Positions 47,401 through 56,189 of a stretch of 64,000 nucleotides of DNA are shown here, in pieces (positions within the stretch are counted from its first letter, which is position 1; every line of letters starts with the position of its first letter). Position numbers and translations under genes: made by a program. The stretch is taken from contig NC_089324.1 in assembly GCF_036669915.1 (NCBI RefSeq), forward strand, positions 6,429,244 to 6,493,243. Direction: 5' to 3'. The stretch is from Pocillopora verrucosa. Its lineage: Eukaryota > Cnidaria > Anthozoa > Scleractinia > Pocilloporidae. Under the pieces are notes generated by a model. That model was not told the origin of the DNA. It did no database searches and was given only the letters and a program-made list of their open reading frames with translations.

Positions 47401-50400
47401 TACAATATTGTTTGTTGCACATACAGCCAAGCCAAGTTGGATCGCTGTTTACGTTTCTAGCGCGGCAAATGGCAAAGCACGAGAACAGAATACAGGTCAA
47501 CAAGGTGCTATTTGAACAGGTTGGACTGTCTTTTGTTTACAAAAGTGTTTTCATCGTCTAAAGACTCGCTTATTGTCATTGCATTTGTACGAGGCGTGTC
47601 AAAATAGTGGTTAGTGCAAGGGACTCTTGATCGACAGCTGCGGGTTGGGCCTTGGCCGAGTCATCCTGTTGTACTCTTAGAAAAAGCACTTACTCTCGCC
47701 ATGCCTCTCTCGGCCCTGGAGCATAAATGGGTACAGGCAAACTGTCAGAGAAACCTGACGAAAGAAGCCTCCGGCTAGAGTTTATTTCAGTTTCTGTAGC
47801 ATGAAGCGTCTAGAAGTACTGTTTCTTCCCCCTGGATGGAATGCTAATCCATCGTAGGTCATCTCCAGCCCCAGGAATTTCGTCAGGGTTCCTCGACATT
47901 CGCCGGCACTCATATATTCTCCTTCCTGCAGAGAACACCGAGGAAAGAGTCTTGCCAGAGAACACAACACAATAAAAGCCCTGAAGAAATGCGGAAGGGT
48001 AACCTTCGCATTTATTGGCCTCCTGTTCAGGGGGTTGGTAGCAGTACACCTGGCTGCTTCATACCACTGAAGCCGAGATAAGCTCCGAGACAAGTGCCGT
48101 GTAAACGAAACGTTACCGCTTTTGCCTTATTAATTCATTTTAATTGCCTTTATTGCTTTTTTAAGGTCTTGGAGTATCTTGCTAACCCCGACGATGACTC
48201 CAGACACGAGGAAAGACAACAGGTAGTGTTTTAAAAACTATTTGTTATGTTAAGCGATATTTCAGAAAATATCAGAGAGTGATAGCACTTGCGTATATGA
48301 CAGCACAACTGACCGATTGCATCTGTGCTTTCTAATTGGACGATAGTGGTTTACGTTGATATGTTCTAAAACTATTTTTCAATCGAATATTTGGTTTTAA
48401 ATCTAGAATTTTCAACACAAAGTTACGCAATTTTTTCTGACGGCGAATTTTAGAAGCGACGATTCAAGCATTCCATTTTGAATCTACTACGTGGGTCTTA
48501 AACATTCAAGAAATTCTTCCTTTTTTTGCTTCTAAAAAGCAAACTTAGATTTTCTATGGATAAAGCTCTGGTCTCAAAATATTTCTTGGTCGTTTTAGCC
48601 TTGCTGTTTATTCATAGTAGTACGCGATTACCTGGTAAATACGACACGATTGTAATAAAACATTTTTTTCTTGCGTAAGTTCTCTGTGCTATGTTTTAGG
48701 ACAATTGTTTATACTTTTGACTGCGATTAATCATGAACCAATTATTATTTTTCGAGTGCAAACAACACGACCTCCATCGGATGTGACAACCGCATCGTGA
48801 TACAAACAAGAATTCTTAATTTCTAGCCTTTTTTTCTTCTTTTTTTTTTTGAGTTCGTTGATTTTTTCTTTTATTTTGATATCTTTTAGGCCTTGTTAGA
48901 GCTTTGGAATGCTGGTGGCCTGAAACAATTCGATGACGCCCGCATACTGGTTCTTGCGGAAAATGCTAAGTTGTAAGTAATGTGTGAGGTTTTCGCCATA
49001 AACCGTGCATTGCCTCATCGTTGTTGTGGCTAATTTTTCCTCCAGCTATCGCGTTTGTGAGATGTTGTACGAGAGAAAACGGCAATTCTCCAAAGTGTTA
49101 TCCTGTTACTTCAGGGATTCCTATCGAGAGGTAGATAAGAGTAATAATTATGTAGTTGATAGGAGGTAGATACGAGTAATAGTTATGCTTCCCATCAACT
49201 ACGTTTCATATGTGATAGAAGTCCTAATCGAGCGGTGGACGGGGTGAAAATGCCTTCATCGATGGTGCTCGACTGATTTGAAAGAGATTTCCACAAGCGA
49301 AAGAGCATCTCAGATTTGTTAGATCTGCGCGTGATCGGAGAAAGGAAAACTTAAAAGTAGGCGTGAAACATTGCTCAAAGAAAAGAGTTTTTTAGCGGTT
49401 TGGGTGACATCTGTCCGGCAGTCATAAAATGCTTTATCGATTTAGAGATTTTCCAACATGTAATGACTCTCGTTAGAGTTTGCATTCTCTATCCACGTCC
49501 TATGCTCGTTTACAGCATGGTACTTTACAAAGATTGTCTTCGTGTCCTATCTACAGCACACGATCTGTTGTATGCGAATAAGTTTTACCAAGAGAATGGG
49601 AGACTTTTAAGCTGTTGTTTTTTTTTTTTAAACAGCACCAGGTTTTCACTTACGTCCATTATGTGATGTCAGAAGACGTGTATACTGATCTGGAGAGAGA
49701 GGAGCTGAAGGAAGCCACACTCAATAGTTTGCAGGTTAGTTTTGTCAAGGTCCAAAGTTCCTAGACAAAATGTCGTATGTTTGGATTATATATTTTCCCA
49801 AAGTTAACCAACATAGAGAAAGATGTTTTTTCGTCTTGTCACGAGCGTGGGACAAGGAAAAAATTCTGAGTCCCTATGAGGAATGGAACCTCAGACCTTC
49901 GGATTCCGCGCTCCGATGCTCTAACCACTGAGCCACAGAGACTCCACGGTGAGCGAGGTCTAATACGAAGTCCATATGACACGCGGCCTGCATACTGCTA
50001 GGATCAAAAAAACTTACCAGCTCTCTCAAGGAGTAGGCAAATGAATATTATTTATCAGTTAAACTATGATTTCCTAAAAAATGTTTTACGTTTGTCATAA
50101 TATTGGTACTTCTACTTTATCACATACTTAATTCTATATCTTGATTTATATTTATGTGCAAACAAGTTTTACTGTTAAGAAAACAGAACCATCACAAAAT
50201 GCGTAGAAGCCCTTATCCTGTGTTGTTACACAGGATAGTTTTATCCACAACCCTACACTGATAACAGTTTAACACGTGAACGCAATATTTCGAGGTAACA
50301 ATTTTTTGAATGGTCACACACTAGGATCCCTTTCAGAGGCTAAAAAGTTGTAGTTACTTGGTACACCATGATAAATAGTACCACCTGAAAATGCTGCTTT

Positions 50401-53400
50401 GTAGTTAAACTCCATTGGTTTGCGAAGGCCCAGGTTGTGGGGACCTGCTATGTACAGCGTAACAAGCATTACAGCCCTTTGATTGAAGCTGACCTCTTAC
50501 GAGCAACCGAACACGTATTAGATGATATACACCCCCTTGAAAACCGGTAACTTAGATTTGTTTCTAAAGGTTAGGAACGTTTTGTATTAAACTTTCAGAG
50601 CTTTCTTTCAATCGACTGCGGAAAAACAGCTCAAATGATTCTCACTGAATTTCCGGATATCTTGACTTCCGTTATCCGTCAGTTAGAGGTGAGTGTGTTG
50701 TTGAATTTGCAGTTATGACCACAAGCGGCCCAAGCTCCAGCTGTGAGATAATCATTTCACAGCAGGAGCTTGGGCTGCCTGTGTGATGACAGACGAATTT
50801 GACGCTTTTAGATAATTAAAGGCCAATCTTCATATATGTGGCACGTACTGTGCCTATGATAGGATAAGGAAGAGAATACAAAAAAATATAACGGTTGCAT
50901 TATCGGTTTGATTTGAACTGTGCATGTATAATTACCTGGTAGAGATTGTTTATCTATTTGTGAAGCCATTTTTTTAATCTGCATGTATTTTTATGCCTAT
51001 TTTCCTTGAAGTAAAGTAGTTTGCAAAAGGAGACGAAAAGCAGGAATATCTTTGGTTAGCGATTTGCTTAAGAATGTGCATGGTATTGCCATATGTCCAG
51101 AAATGCATGCATTAATGAAAATGACGGATTTGACTAAAATTTTTCAAAATTGTCATCTCCGCTAAGCTAGTTTCGCATCGACGAATTTGACTAAAATCCG
51201 CCCGAATCGTAAAATCCATGAACATTCACTCGGTGAGACAAAATTTCGTCAAATCCGCCATTTTCGTCACTGCGTGTATTTCTGGGCAAAAATGTGCAAG
51301 TGCTCTCCTGCTTATACTTCCCTTCCTTTTCCTTCCCTTTTTTTTCGTTAAATATTCTTTTCTCCTTTCTTTCTTTCTTTCCTCAGGGACAATCGACTGT
51401 GCAGTATGAATTTCTAAAAGGCGTGTTTGAGAATAAGTGAGCAAAAAATATTCTTTAGGATAAATTATATGTTAGTGAATTCAAAGAAATTTCTGAGTTT
51501 CTCTCTTAACTGTGATGAAACGTCACGAGAATGGACTGGGCAGAGTATGAAATGGTTCTCAGTTTATTCAACTGACTTAGCGCTTCAAGTTACCGTATGC
51601 ATCAGGTGACAGAATCTCCTTGAGTGATTTTTTTTTTCTATGTTGGTTTTTGTTTTGTTCTGCTTTCTTTCTTTTGTCGTTATTTGCTTGTTTATTTCAT
51701 GTTTTCTTTTGTTCTGTTTCTTTTTCTGTTTTTGTTATTTTGTGACATGGTATACAAAAAGGGAACACCCTTTTAAAGTTCTCAAAAGGAAATGCTTTAA
51801 ACGAGTCCTTGAAGCTAAACGGTGTCCGTTGCTTGCTAAGAGATAGTTTTTTTTTAGCTTACCGTCACGGTGGGAATTTTCCCACCGCGATGATAAAGAA
51901 GCAGGTACCTTTTTTATTTTTTTTATACAACGATTCAATATTCTGAAAATAGAGCAGACGTTCGGCAATCATGTTCTAAGTGGTCAATTATATGGAAAGC
52001 TCGGTGATTTTATTAGTTTGAGCAATGGAATGCGTTTCTTCTATATTCGAAAGAACTTTCATGGCGCGAGTGCCGTGATTGATATGTTATTCTAGAATGG
52101 CCGAGAGACATTGCTGTTTTGCCATTTAGTCCTTTTTGTCTCGTCTCATCTTTATTTCAGATCCCAGACCCCTAGCCGCCCAGAGGACACACCTGACGCT
52201 GAAGTCCACGAAAAATACATCGAGCTGATGTGTAGATACCAGCCAGATCTGGTGCACAGTTATTTAAGAAATACTGAAAACTACAGACTTGAAGAAACTT
52301 TGGCGGTATGTATGGAGTAATCTTAAAATATGGCGATGGAATTTTTAGAAATGACTAGATATAAGACTTTTAAGTTTCGTTTGCACTAAAAATTTTGCAT
52401 AATGAGAGATCACAATTCCTATAGTTTTCCACTTTATCACGAAAAGAAATTGAGTCAAATTACAGCCGTAAAGTTATTACATTTTGCTTTCAAGAGTGGG
52501 ATTGTAATCGTGTTATTTAATGCCACTTGACCTGGCCTTTTGACGTGTAGTTTTGGATAATATGTTGTGATTTGTGGACTTGAAATTTCCACATTATGCC
52601 GTCATTTTGTAATCAACTCACGCGCTGTGTTCCCCAGAGCTATTGTTTTGTCAAACCGCTTTACTAAGGAAACGCAAAGTACCGAAAAAGCAATCAAAAA
52701 TCTTAAACAAAGCATTGCATAACATTTATTTTCTCATGTTCCAACTGAACAGCATAGAATGGGTTTTAATGATAGTTAATATGATGAACACATTTTCTGA
52801 TTGTCCCTCGTGCGTTTTGCTTTTTTGTTGTAGATTGTTCGCCAATTTAACAACACATATGCTACATCCTATCTACTGGAGAAGGCTGGCGATATTCATG
52901 GAGCTTTCCAGCTTCTTTTAGAGGTACGTATGCCTGTATTCTCCTTCGTTGTCAGAAGCAGTTCATGATCATTTTCTACTCTTTTTGCAGACGTTAAAGG
53001 TGAAAGTAAAAGTTCTTTGTGATGTTTTTGAGGAAAACGAATCACCATCTCTGAACGGTACAGTGATTTTTTTTGTAAGATGTTATGCCATCACGCGATA
53101 AAAATCTCTAGCCCATAATCTAATTTTTGATAAGTGAGCTGAAAAGGTTAACATTATTTCAGACGTTTTCGCTCCATCTGTTTAGCAGATTTCAACTATT
53201 TGATCCACGAAATAAACATACGCCACGCACATAACAGAATATGTAAGTTTATTTTAACACTGATTTGAAGGGTTCTCTTCCAGAAATCAGGAAGCTTACT
53301 ACAAACATTGAGGCTGTTTTACTAGGAGTTTTAATTCCTCTGTGCCAAAGAAATTCTGGGAGACTTGAAGAAACGGACAGAGAGGTAAAGCACAATTTTG

Positions 53401-54161
53401 GTGACAAGATTCGTTGCTCCTAAGATACATCTTTCCAACCAGGAGTATTGAAGAATACTGAGCAAAGAAGACAATCTGACACTTTCTCGAGCCACGAGGA
53501 AGAAATTTGTAAAGCTGAAGCAGCGTTACCAGGACCGTAGTAAAATTAGTCGCCCTCCCGTTCCCTCATACTTTGCGTAGACCTTTCATTTCTGTCTGTT
53601 TCTGTAATTAACTTGTACCTAATCGTGATCAACGTTGCTACTTTGTTGCTACTTTGTTCTCGTACAACAACATCCACATTTATAAACTAAAATAATCCTC
53701 AGTGATGAAGCTCTGAGCTCAGGGGTTAAGGAGCCAATATTTTTTTTAAGTTCGTCATTTGTAGTCCGCTTTGATACTCTCCATTCTTAGCAATCTTCAT
53801 TCCTCTTTGATTTGTTGTTGTCTTTTTCCTTTTCATCCACTGGAAGAAACACGAAGTTGAAAGTCTTTACTACTAAGAGCAAATTTCATCATTGTAGAAA
53901 ATGACCAACTTTAACGTTTGTGTCTTACCAGGCTTTATGGTTTCCTCTTCTCGAAACCGTCATGGCCCCTCAACGGAAATGTAAAGATACAACTAGTGCA
54001 TATTTTTTAGGTAAGAACCTTACGTCATTGTTCTCACATTGTAGTCTCCTTTCTGAATTACTTTTTATGCAGTTTCGTAAGCTGATATGTAGATACGAAT
54101 GATTTTTAACAATTGTGAGAAACTAGTTTAGAATTATCACTTTAAGTTACTAAAAGGAAGT

Positions 54162-54207
<46 letters not shown>

Positions 54208-55357
54208 GGAGGAACATTAAAGTTGAATCGAAGATAAAACTTAATCATGATTTATACATTTATTGTAGCTTTTAAAGATCAGACAAGACACGTTTTAAAC
54301 AGCATGATGGGCTATATATCGTTACCGGCCATTTTACAGAAGATTATGCAGGTAAATTTCCATTGATTTAAAAGACAAATTTCCGGTTGAGTGGCGAGTT
54401 GAATCTAGGATTGGATTGGTGTTGGTTCATTTCGCCTTGTGATTGGTTCAGGAAACTCCCGCTATCCTCTCAGCCAGTCAGCTGCGACTTCTTTTTTTTT
54501 CGCACATCAAGCTGCTAACTTGTGTTTCCTTTGATTTCTTGTGAAATTTGCATTACTTCTGATCAAAATTAATGATTACTTTTCTTTCTACTATTTTTAT
54601 TGTTTTAAAAATAACTCTTGCTTTTTGCACTCTTATTCATTCGCTTTCTGCACTCTATTTATTTACCTTCTGCACTCTATTTATTTACCTTCTGCACTCT
54701 ATTCATTTACCTTCCACCGAGTTCATTTGAACTTATCTTTTCTTTACTATAGGATCCGACTTACAGTACTGGTAAATTTGGTGAAATTAAGGAACTTATT
54801 TTAGGAATGTTAGACACTTACACATATGAATCGGTGAGTATTTTTTTCTCTGGGTCAACTCATTGTTATGTATAATTCTGCTGCAACCACATTGTCAGAT
54901 TGAAAAAAAATATCAGAAAGTTGCGTGCTTCAAAGCCGAAAGACACCATCTGACTGGTTGCACTTACACTGTCATATATATATATGCAAAAAATCAGAAA
55001 TTTACGTGCCTCAAAGCCGGAAGAAAACCATCGAGTTCGTGTGACTGCTCCTAGCGACAAAATTTTATGTCATAGAGACATAGATTTCGAAATTTTCTCA
55101 TGTCACGCGAGGTGAATAGTCGTTGTGTCATATCACCTCGTGAGCTTTGACCTTTAACCATTTTCTTTTTTTCATCTTCAGACTCTTTTAAAAACAACCA
55201 ACAAATTACTCTCTGGGGATCTTCACTCCTCTCTCAGCCATCTTAAAAATCAGAGTAACCATGGAATGACACCCAAGTCGTCAAGGTGTTGTATCTGTCA
55301 TAGGCTCTATACTGATGATACTGCAAGTGGTCAACGGGATGATCTTTTGATATACAG
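26432..55357 (+). CDS. VPS8: VPS8, CORVET tethering complex subunit (C-terminal end not found)
   Basis: Forty-nine exons read through in one frame for 1,275 codons plus two bases. The start is ATG at 26432 in an AAG-ATG-G context, followed by an acidic N-terminus. Exon products match animal VPS8 in order: PSLESILNE; VDAGLPTA-AVSSLI.IGTSHG; ITMWDLQSGKLLR and FTDDPTVAICSDSGGSVF (beta-propeller region); VQLVYSSSYFKSL.TGGNVS; the alpha-solenoid blocks GNKLLVYISCCLAGQA, PSQVGSLFTFLARQ and YRVCEMLYER; then EALWFPLLE-like and GEIKELILGMLDT. Family knowledge: VPS8 is the Rab5-binding subunit of CORVET, acting in early endosome fusion. The last exon starts a RING (CCICHRLY) and ends in phase 2 at 55357. 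The CGH..H and final Cys pair are not found in the next 8.6 kb. Human VPS8 is about 1,430 residues, so roughly 150 are missing. Confidence 0.95.
27701..27910 (+). mobile_element. MITE family A copy in VPS8 intron 2
   Basis: TTAACCCCTTAACTCC at the left and GGAGTTAAAGGGTTAA at the right form terminal inverted repeats. The 210-base element is among the best preserved copies and lies between exons 2 and 3. Confidence 0.85.
28180..28275 (+). repeat. CAA and CCACAAAAAACAAAAACTA simple tandem repeats
   Basis: Imperfect short tandem units just after VPS8 exon 3; they create Asn- and Thr/Lys-rich pseudo-ORFs. Confidence 0.85.
28655..28795 (-). mobile_element. tRNA-derived SINE-like copy, reverse orientation
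   Basis: On the minus strand it reads GTCTCTGTGCCTCAGTGGTA (A-box-like) and then GGTCTGAGGTTCAATTCCTC (B-box-like), followed by a tail with TTTGTCCCATG and TGACAAGA. A close relative occurs at 28982 in the opposite orientation. Confidence 0.75.
28982..29102 (+). mobile_element. tRNA-derived SINE-like copy
   Basis: GAGTCTCTGTGGCTCAGTGG (A box), AAGTTCGATTCTTCATGGGG (B box), then the tail TTTTTCTTTGTCCCATGCTT and GTGACAAGACAAAAAAT. Lies in VPS8 intron 4. Confidence 0.8.
29340..29551 (+). mobile_element. MITE family A copy in VPS8 intron 4
   Basis: Same core and right terminus (CTCATAGGAGTTAAAGGGTT) as the other family A copies. Confidence 0.8.
32523..32637 (+). repeat. 27-base minisatellite, four copies
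   Basis: The unit ATTGGCCTCCCTCTACCACG-TAATATG starts at 32523, 32550, 32577 and 32604, with a partial fifth at 32631. The first unit has GTC for GCC. Because 27 is divisible by three it gives a repeating nonapeptide ORF, but it lies in VPS8 intron 10. Confidence 0.92.
33116..33300. mobile_element. MITE family D, full copy
   Basis: Long imperfect inverted repeat: TGAGTTGGTAACGTAAATTG and GGCTACCGTAAAGAGTTTCA are mirrored by TGAAATTCTTTACGGTGGCC and CAATTTACGCTATCAACTCA. Central motifs CGTTTCGAG and AACGTCAGC recur in partial copies at 34674-34750 and 37843-37930. Lies in VPS8 intron 10. Confidence 0.75.
33648..33851 (+). mobile_element. MITE family A copy in VPS8 intron 11
   Basis: Carries TTTAACCCCCAGAT at the left and TGGGAGTTAAAAGGTTAA at the right. 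It begins about 36 bases after the exon 11 donor. Confidence 0.8.
33933..34000 (+). repeat. CAA-rich simple repeat
   Basis: AACAAC/ACAAAA units in VPS8 intron 11; the reverse strand produces Cys/Phe/Val-rich artificial ORFs. Confidence 0.85.
34674..34750 (+). mobile_element. MITE family D fragment
   Basis: Matches the left arm of the 33116 element, including TCATTTAGTATTATC and TGAGTTGACAACATAAATTGG. Confidence 0.6.
37276..37345 (+). mobile_element. tRNA-like SINE head, second type
   Basis: TCGTAGCTCAGTTGGTAATA resembles an A box and CGGGTTTGAATCCCG a B-box stem. The spacing lacks a full anticodon arm, so this is a tRNA-derived repeat head and not a functional tRNA. Confidence 0.55.
37843..37930 (+). 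mobile_element. MITE family D fragment
   Basis: Matches the left arm of the 33116 element: AGCTGAGTTGACAACGTAAA, GGCCACCGTAAAGAGTT and GACGTTTCGAGCGTTAG. Confidence 0.7.
38705..38917 (+). mobile_element. MITE family A copy, divergent, in VPS8 intron 18
   Basis: TTAACCCTTCATCTCCCAAG at the left and GAGAGTTAAAGGGTTAA at the right; the interior has diverged from the other copies. Confidence 0.65.
40117..40143 (+). repeat. G-rich tract with quadruplex potential
   Basis: Nearly uninterrupted G over about 27 bases with single C and A interruptions, in VPS8 intron 20. Confidence 0.8.
42002..42215 (+). mobile_element. MITE family B copy in VPS8 intron 24
   Basis: TTTAACCCTCTACACCCTTA at the left, then the family B blocks CCATACTCTTCTCTGTGTG and CTGACAAGGAGAATTTGTTG. 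It ends in a GGGTTTAATAGGGGTTAA terminus. Confidence 0.7.
44431..45088 (-). mobile_element. MITE family B copy split by a nested element
   Basis: The two flanks (44431-44609 and 45065-45088) together match the reverse orientation of family B, as in the uninterrupted copy at 46675-46870. A 455-base element is inserted between them. Confidence 0.75.
44610..45064. mobile_element. Nested DNA transposon relic with CAGGGCGTGAAATT termini
   Basis: Begins CAGGGCGTGAAATT and ends in the reverse complement AATTTCACGCCCTG. The 5-base TAATG occurs on both sides (44605-44609 and 45065-45069) as a target-site duplication. There is no transposase ORF, so it is non-autonomous. Confidence 0.8.
45281..45416. 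mobile_element. MITE family C, copy 1
   Basis: Terminal inverted repeats start GGATCAATATCAGTATCTGG and include GCCCACCTAC, mirrored at the right end by GTAGATGGGC and TACTGATATTGATCC. About 136 bases, in VPS8 intron 29. Confidence 0.85.
46033..46237 (+). mobile_element. MITE family A copy in VPS8 intron 30
   Basis: TAGCCCTTTAACTCCCAAGA at the left and ATGGGAGTTAAAGGGTTA at the right. It ends only about 20 bases before the acceptor of the 46258 exon. Confidence 0.8.
46380..46595 (+). repeat. VPS8: 78-base tandem duplication spanning a VPS8 exon end and its splice donor
   Basis: The sequence around TCTTTCTATGGTAAGTCAG (donor at 46458) is repeated 78 bases later as TCTTTCCATGGTAAGTCAG (donor at 46536), followed by GTTCATTAGCG.CTTCGTCTC in both. 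Only a few differences separate the copies. Confidence 0.9.
46675..46870 (-). mobile_element. MITE family B copy in VPS8 intron 32
   Basis: Reverse-orientation copy ending GATGTTAGGGTGTAAAGGGT; its centre contains a C homopolymer. It serves as the uninterrupted reference for the nested insertion at 44610. Confidence 0.7.
47598..47960. mobile_element. Fused SINE-like fragments in VPS8 intron 35
   Basis: A plus-strand tRNA-like head (GTGGTTAGTGCA and GCGGGTTGGGCC) is followed by a conserved SINE-type body (TAAATGGGTAC, AACCTGACGAAA). A second SINE body with CCCCTGGATGGAATGCTA and GAACACAACACAAT follows. The whole is diverged. Family assignment is from memory of coral-type SINEs. Confidence 0.5.
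49819..49952 (-). mobile_element. tRNA-derived SINE-like copy, reverse orientation
   Basis: Same family as 28655 and 28982: on the minus strand GGAGTCTCTGTGGCTCAGTG, then GGTTCCATTCCTCATAGGGA, then the CCTTGTCCCACG tail. Lies in VPS8 intron 39. Confidence 0.8.
54164..54204 (+). repeat. GA dinucleotide microsatellite
   Basis: About eighteen GA units in VPS8 intron 46. Confidence 0.9.
54645..54712 (+). repeat. 22-base minisatellite
   Basis: The unit TCTGCACTCTATTTATTTAC-CT is repeated about three times, with a further diverged copy upstream; in VPS8 intron 47. Confidence 0.85.
54905..55025 (+). repeat. Diverged direct repeat
   Basis: CAGAAAGTTGCGTGCTTCAA followed by AGCCGAAAG recurs about 82 bases later as CAGAAATTTACGTGCCTCAA followed by AGCCGGAAG; in VPS8 intron 48. 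Confidence 0.6.
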
Positions 55358-55783
55358 GTGAGGAAGTGAACTCGGCGTCAGCCACTCATCATTAAAGTTA
55401 TATCTATTTTTAAAAACTATGTAGATCATCTTGTGAAACTGAATTAGTTTGAAAGCGAGGCAGAACTGCTGGAAAAAGACCGGTATGAATGTTTCTTTTG
55501 ATTAACAGTTCACTTCAAGGTTTTTTTGTTTTTTTTTGGTCTTTTGTTTTGGTAGTATATTTGTTTTGTCATGTTTACTTTTGTGTATGATCGATTTGAC
55601 AGCTTTTTATTGAAGCTGGGTTGCAACATGTATCTGACGTCTGAAAATTTACTTGACCAGTACGATATCGCATTGGCAGCAAGATCTTAACCTAGTCAAT
55701 CGGGCTGATATTTCCTCTACTTCGGATGTGCTAGTGCGCAATTTACTATCGATCCAGCAGTCGGATTTTGTGCCATGTGATAT

Positions 55784-55828
55784 TTGTACGCAATAAGTCC
55801 TATGTGACATAGGACTTATTGCGTACAA
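55784..55828. repeat. Perfect palindrome, 21-base arms, 3-base loop
   Basis: TTGTACGCAATAAGTCCTAT-G, loop TGA, then the exact reverse complement. It can form a cruciform or RNA hairpin between two convergent genes. Confidence 0.9.
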
Positions 55829-55896
55829 CTTACTCCCCGGTTTTTCTGAATTAAGGACGATATCATAAAAATACCTCACTGACCCCACATTGCCAG

Positions 55897-55902
55897 TTTA
55901 TT
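55897..55902 (-). terminator. Candidate polyadenylation signal of the GGT gene
   Basis: TTTATT on the plus strand (AATAAA on minus), about 290 bases after the GGT stop codon. Confidence 0.4.
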
Positions 55903-56189
55903 TTATGAAATTTTGCTGTGAAATCTAAATTCCTCAAGTAAACTCGTTGTGTTACACGTTACGACATTTGAAGTGCATTATGGGATACTATTCTTAGGAT
56001 CACGCTCTAAAGTTAGTTATAACTGTAACCTTCAAGTCATGGCAGCAGTTATACAAATTAAGGTTACAAAGACTTTCTCTTTTCAATGACGCAGATCTCC
56101 TCTAACAAGAAACTCGCTCTCTAATACTTAGATATTTTTACTGTATGTTGCGTGATAGAAAGTTTCGTTGCATTGCGTTACACTAATAA

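Larger units (their letters stand above)
42891..55357 (+). other. VPS8: VPS8 exon table, exons 26-49
   Basis: Hand-derived exons: 42891..42931, 43276..43358, 43462..43551, 44284..44335, 45498..45613, 46258..46303, 46384..46457 (alternative end 46535), 46934..46968, 47213..47291, 47427..47519, 48166..48222, 48890..48972, 49046..49130, 49636..49734, 50599..50688, 51387..51436, 52161..52305, 52834..52923, 52991..53057, 53284..53384, 53932..54010, 54269..54351, 54753..54833, 55182..55357. Frame is kept at every junction. Confidence 0.86.
55358..56189. other. Spacer between last detected VPS8 exon and GGT stop
   Basis: I looked for the rest of the VPS8 RING (Cys-Gly-His followed by His and a Cys pair) in all plus-strand frames and saw none. 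The region holds a perfect 21-base-arm palindrome at 55784-55828. Confidence 0.6.

Noticed and set aside
47782..48093. 103-residue minus-strand ORF
   Set aside because: Overlaps SINE-like bodies and shows no protein family signature.
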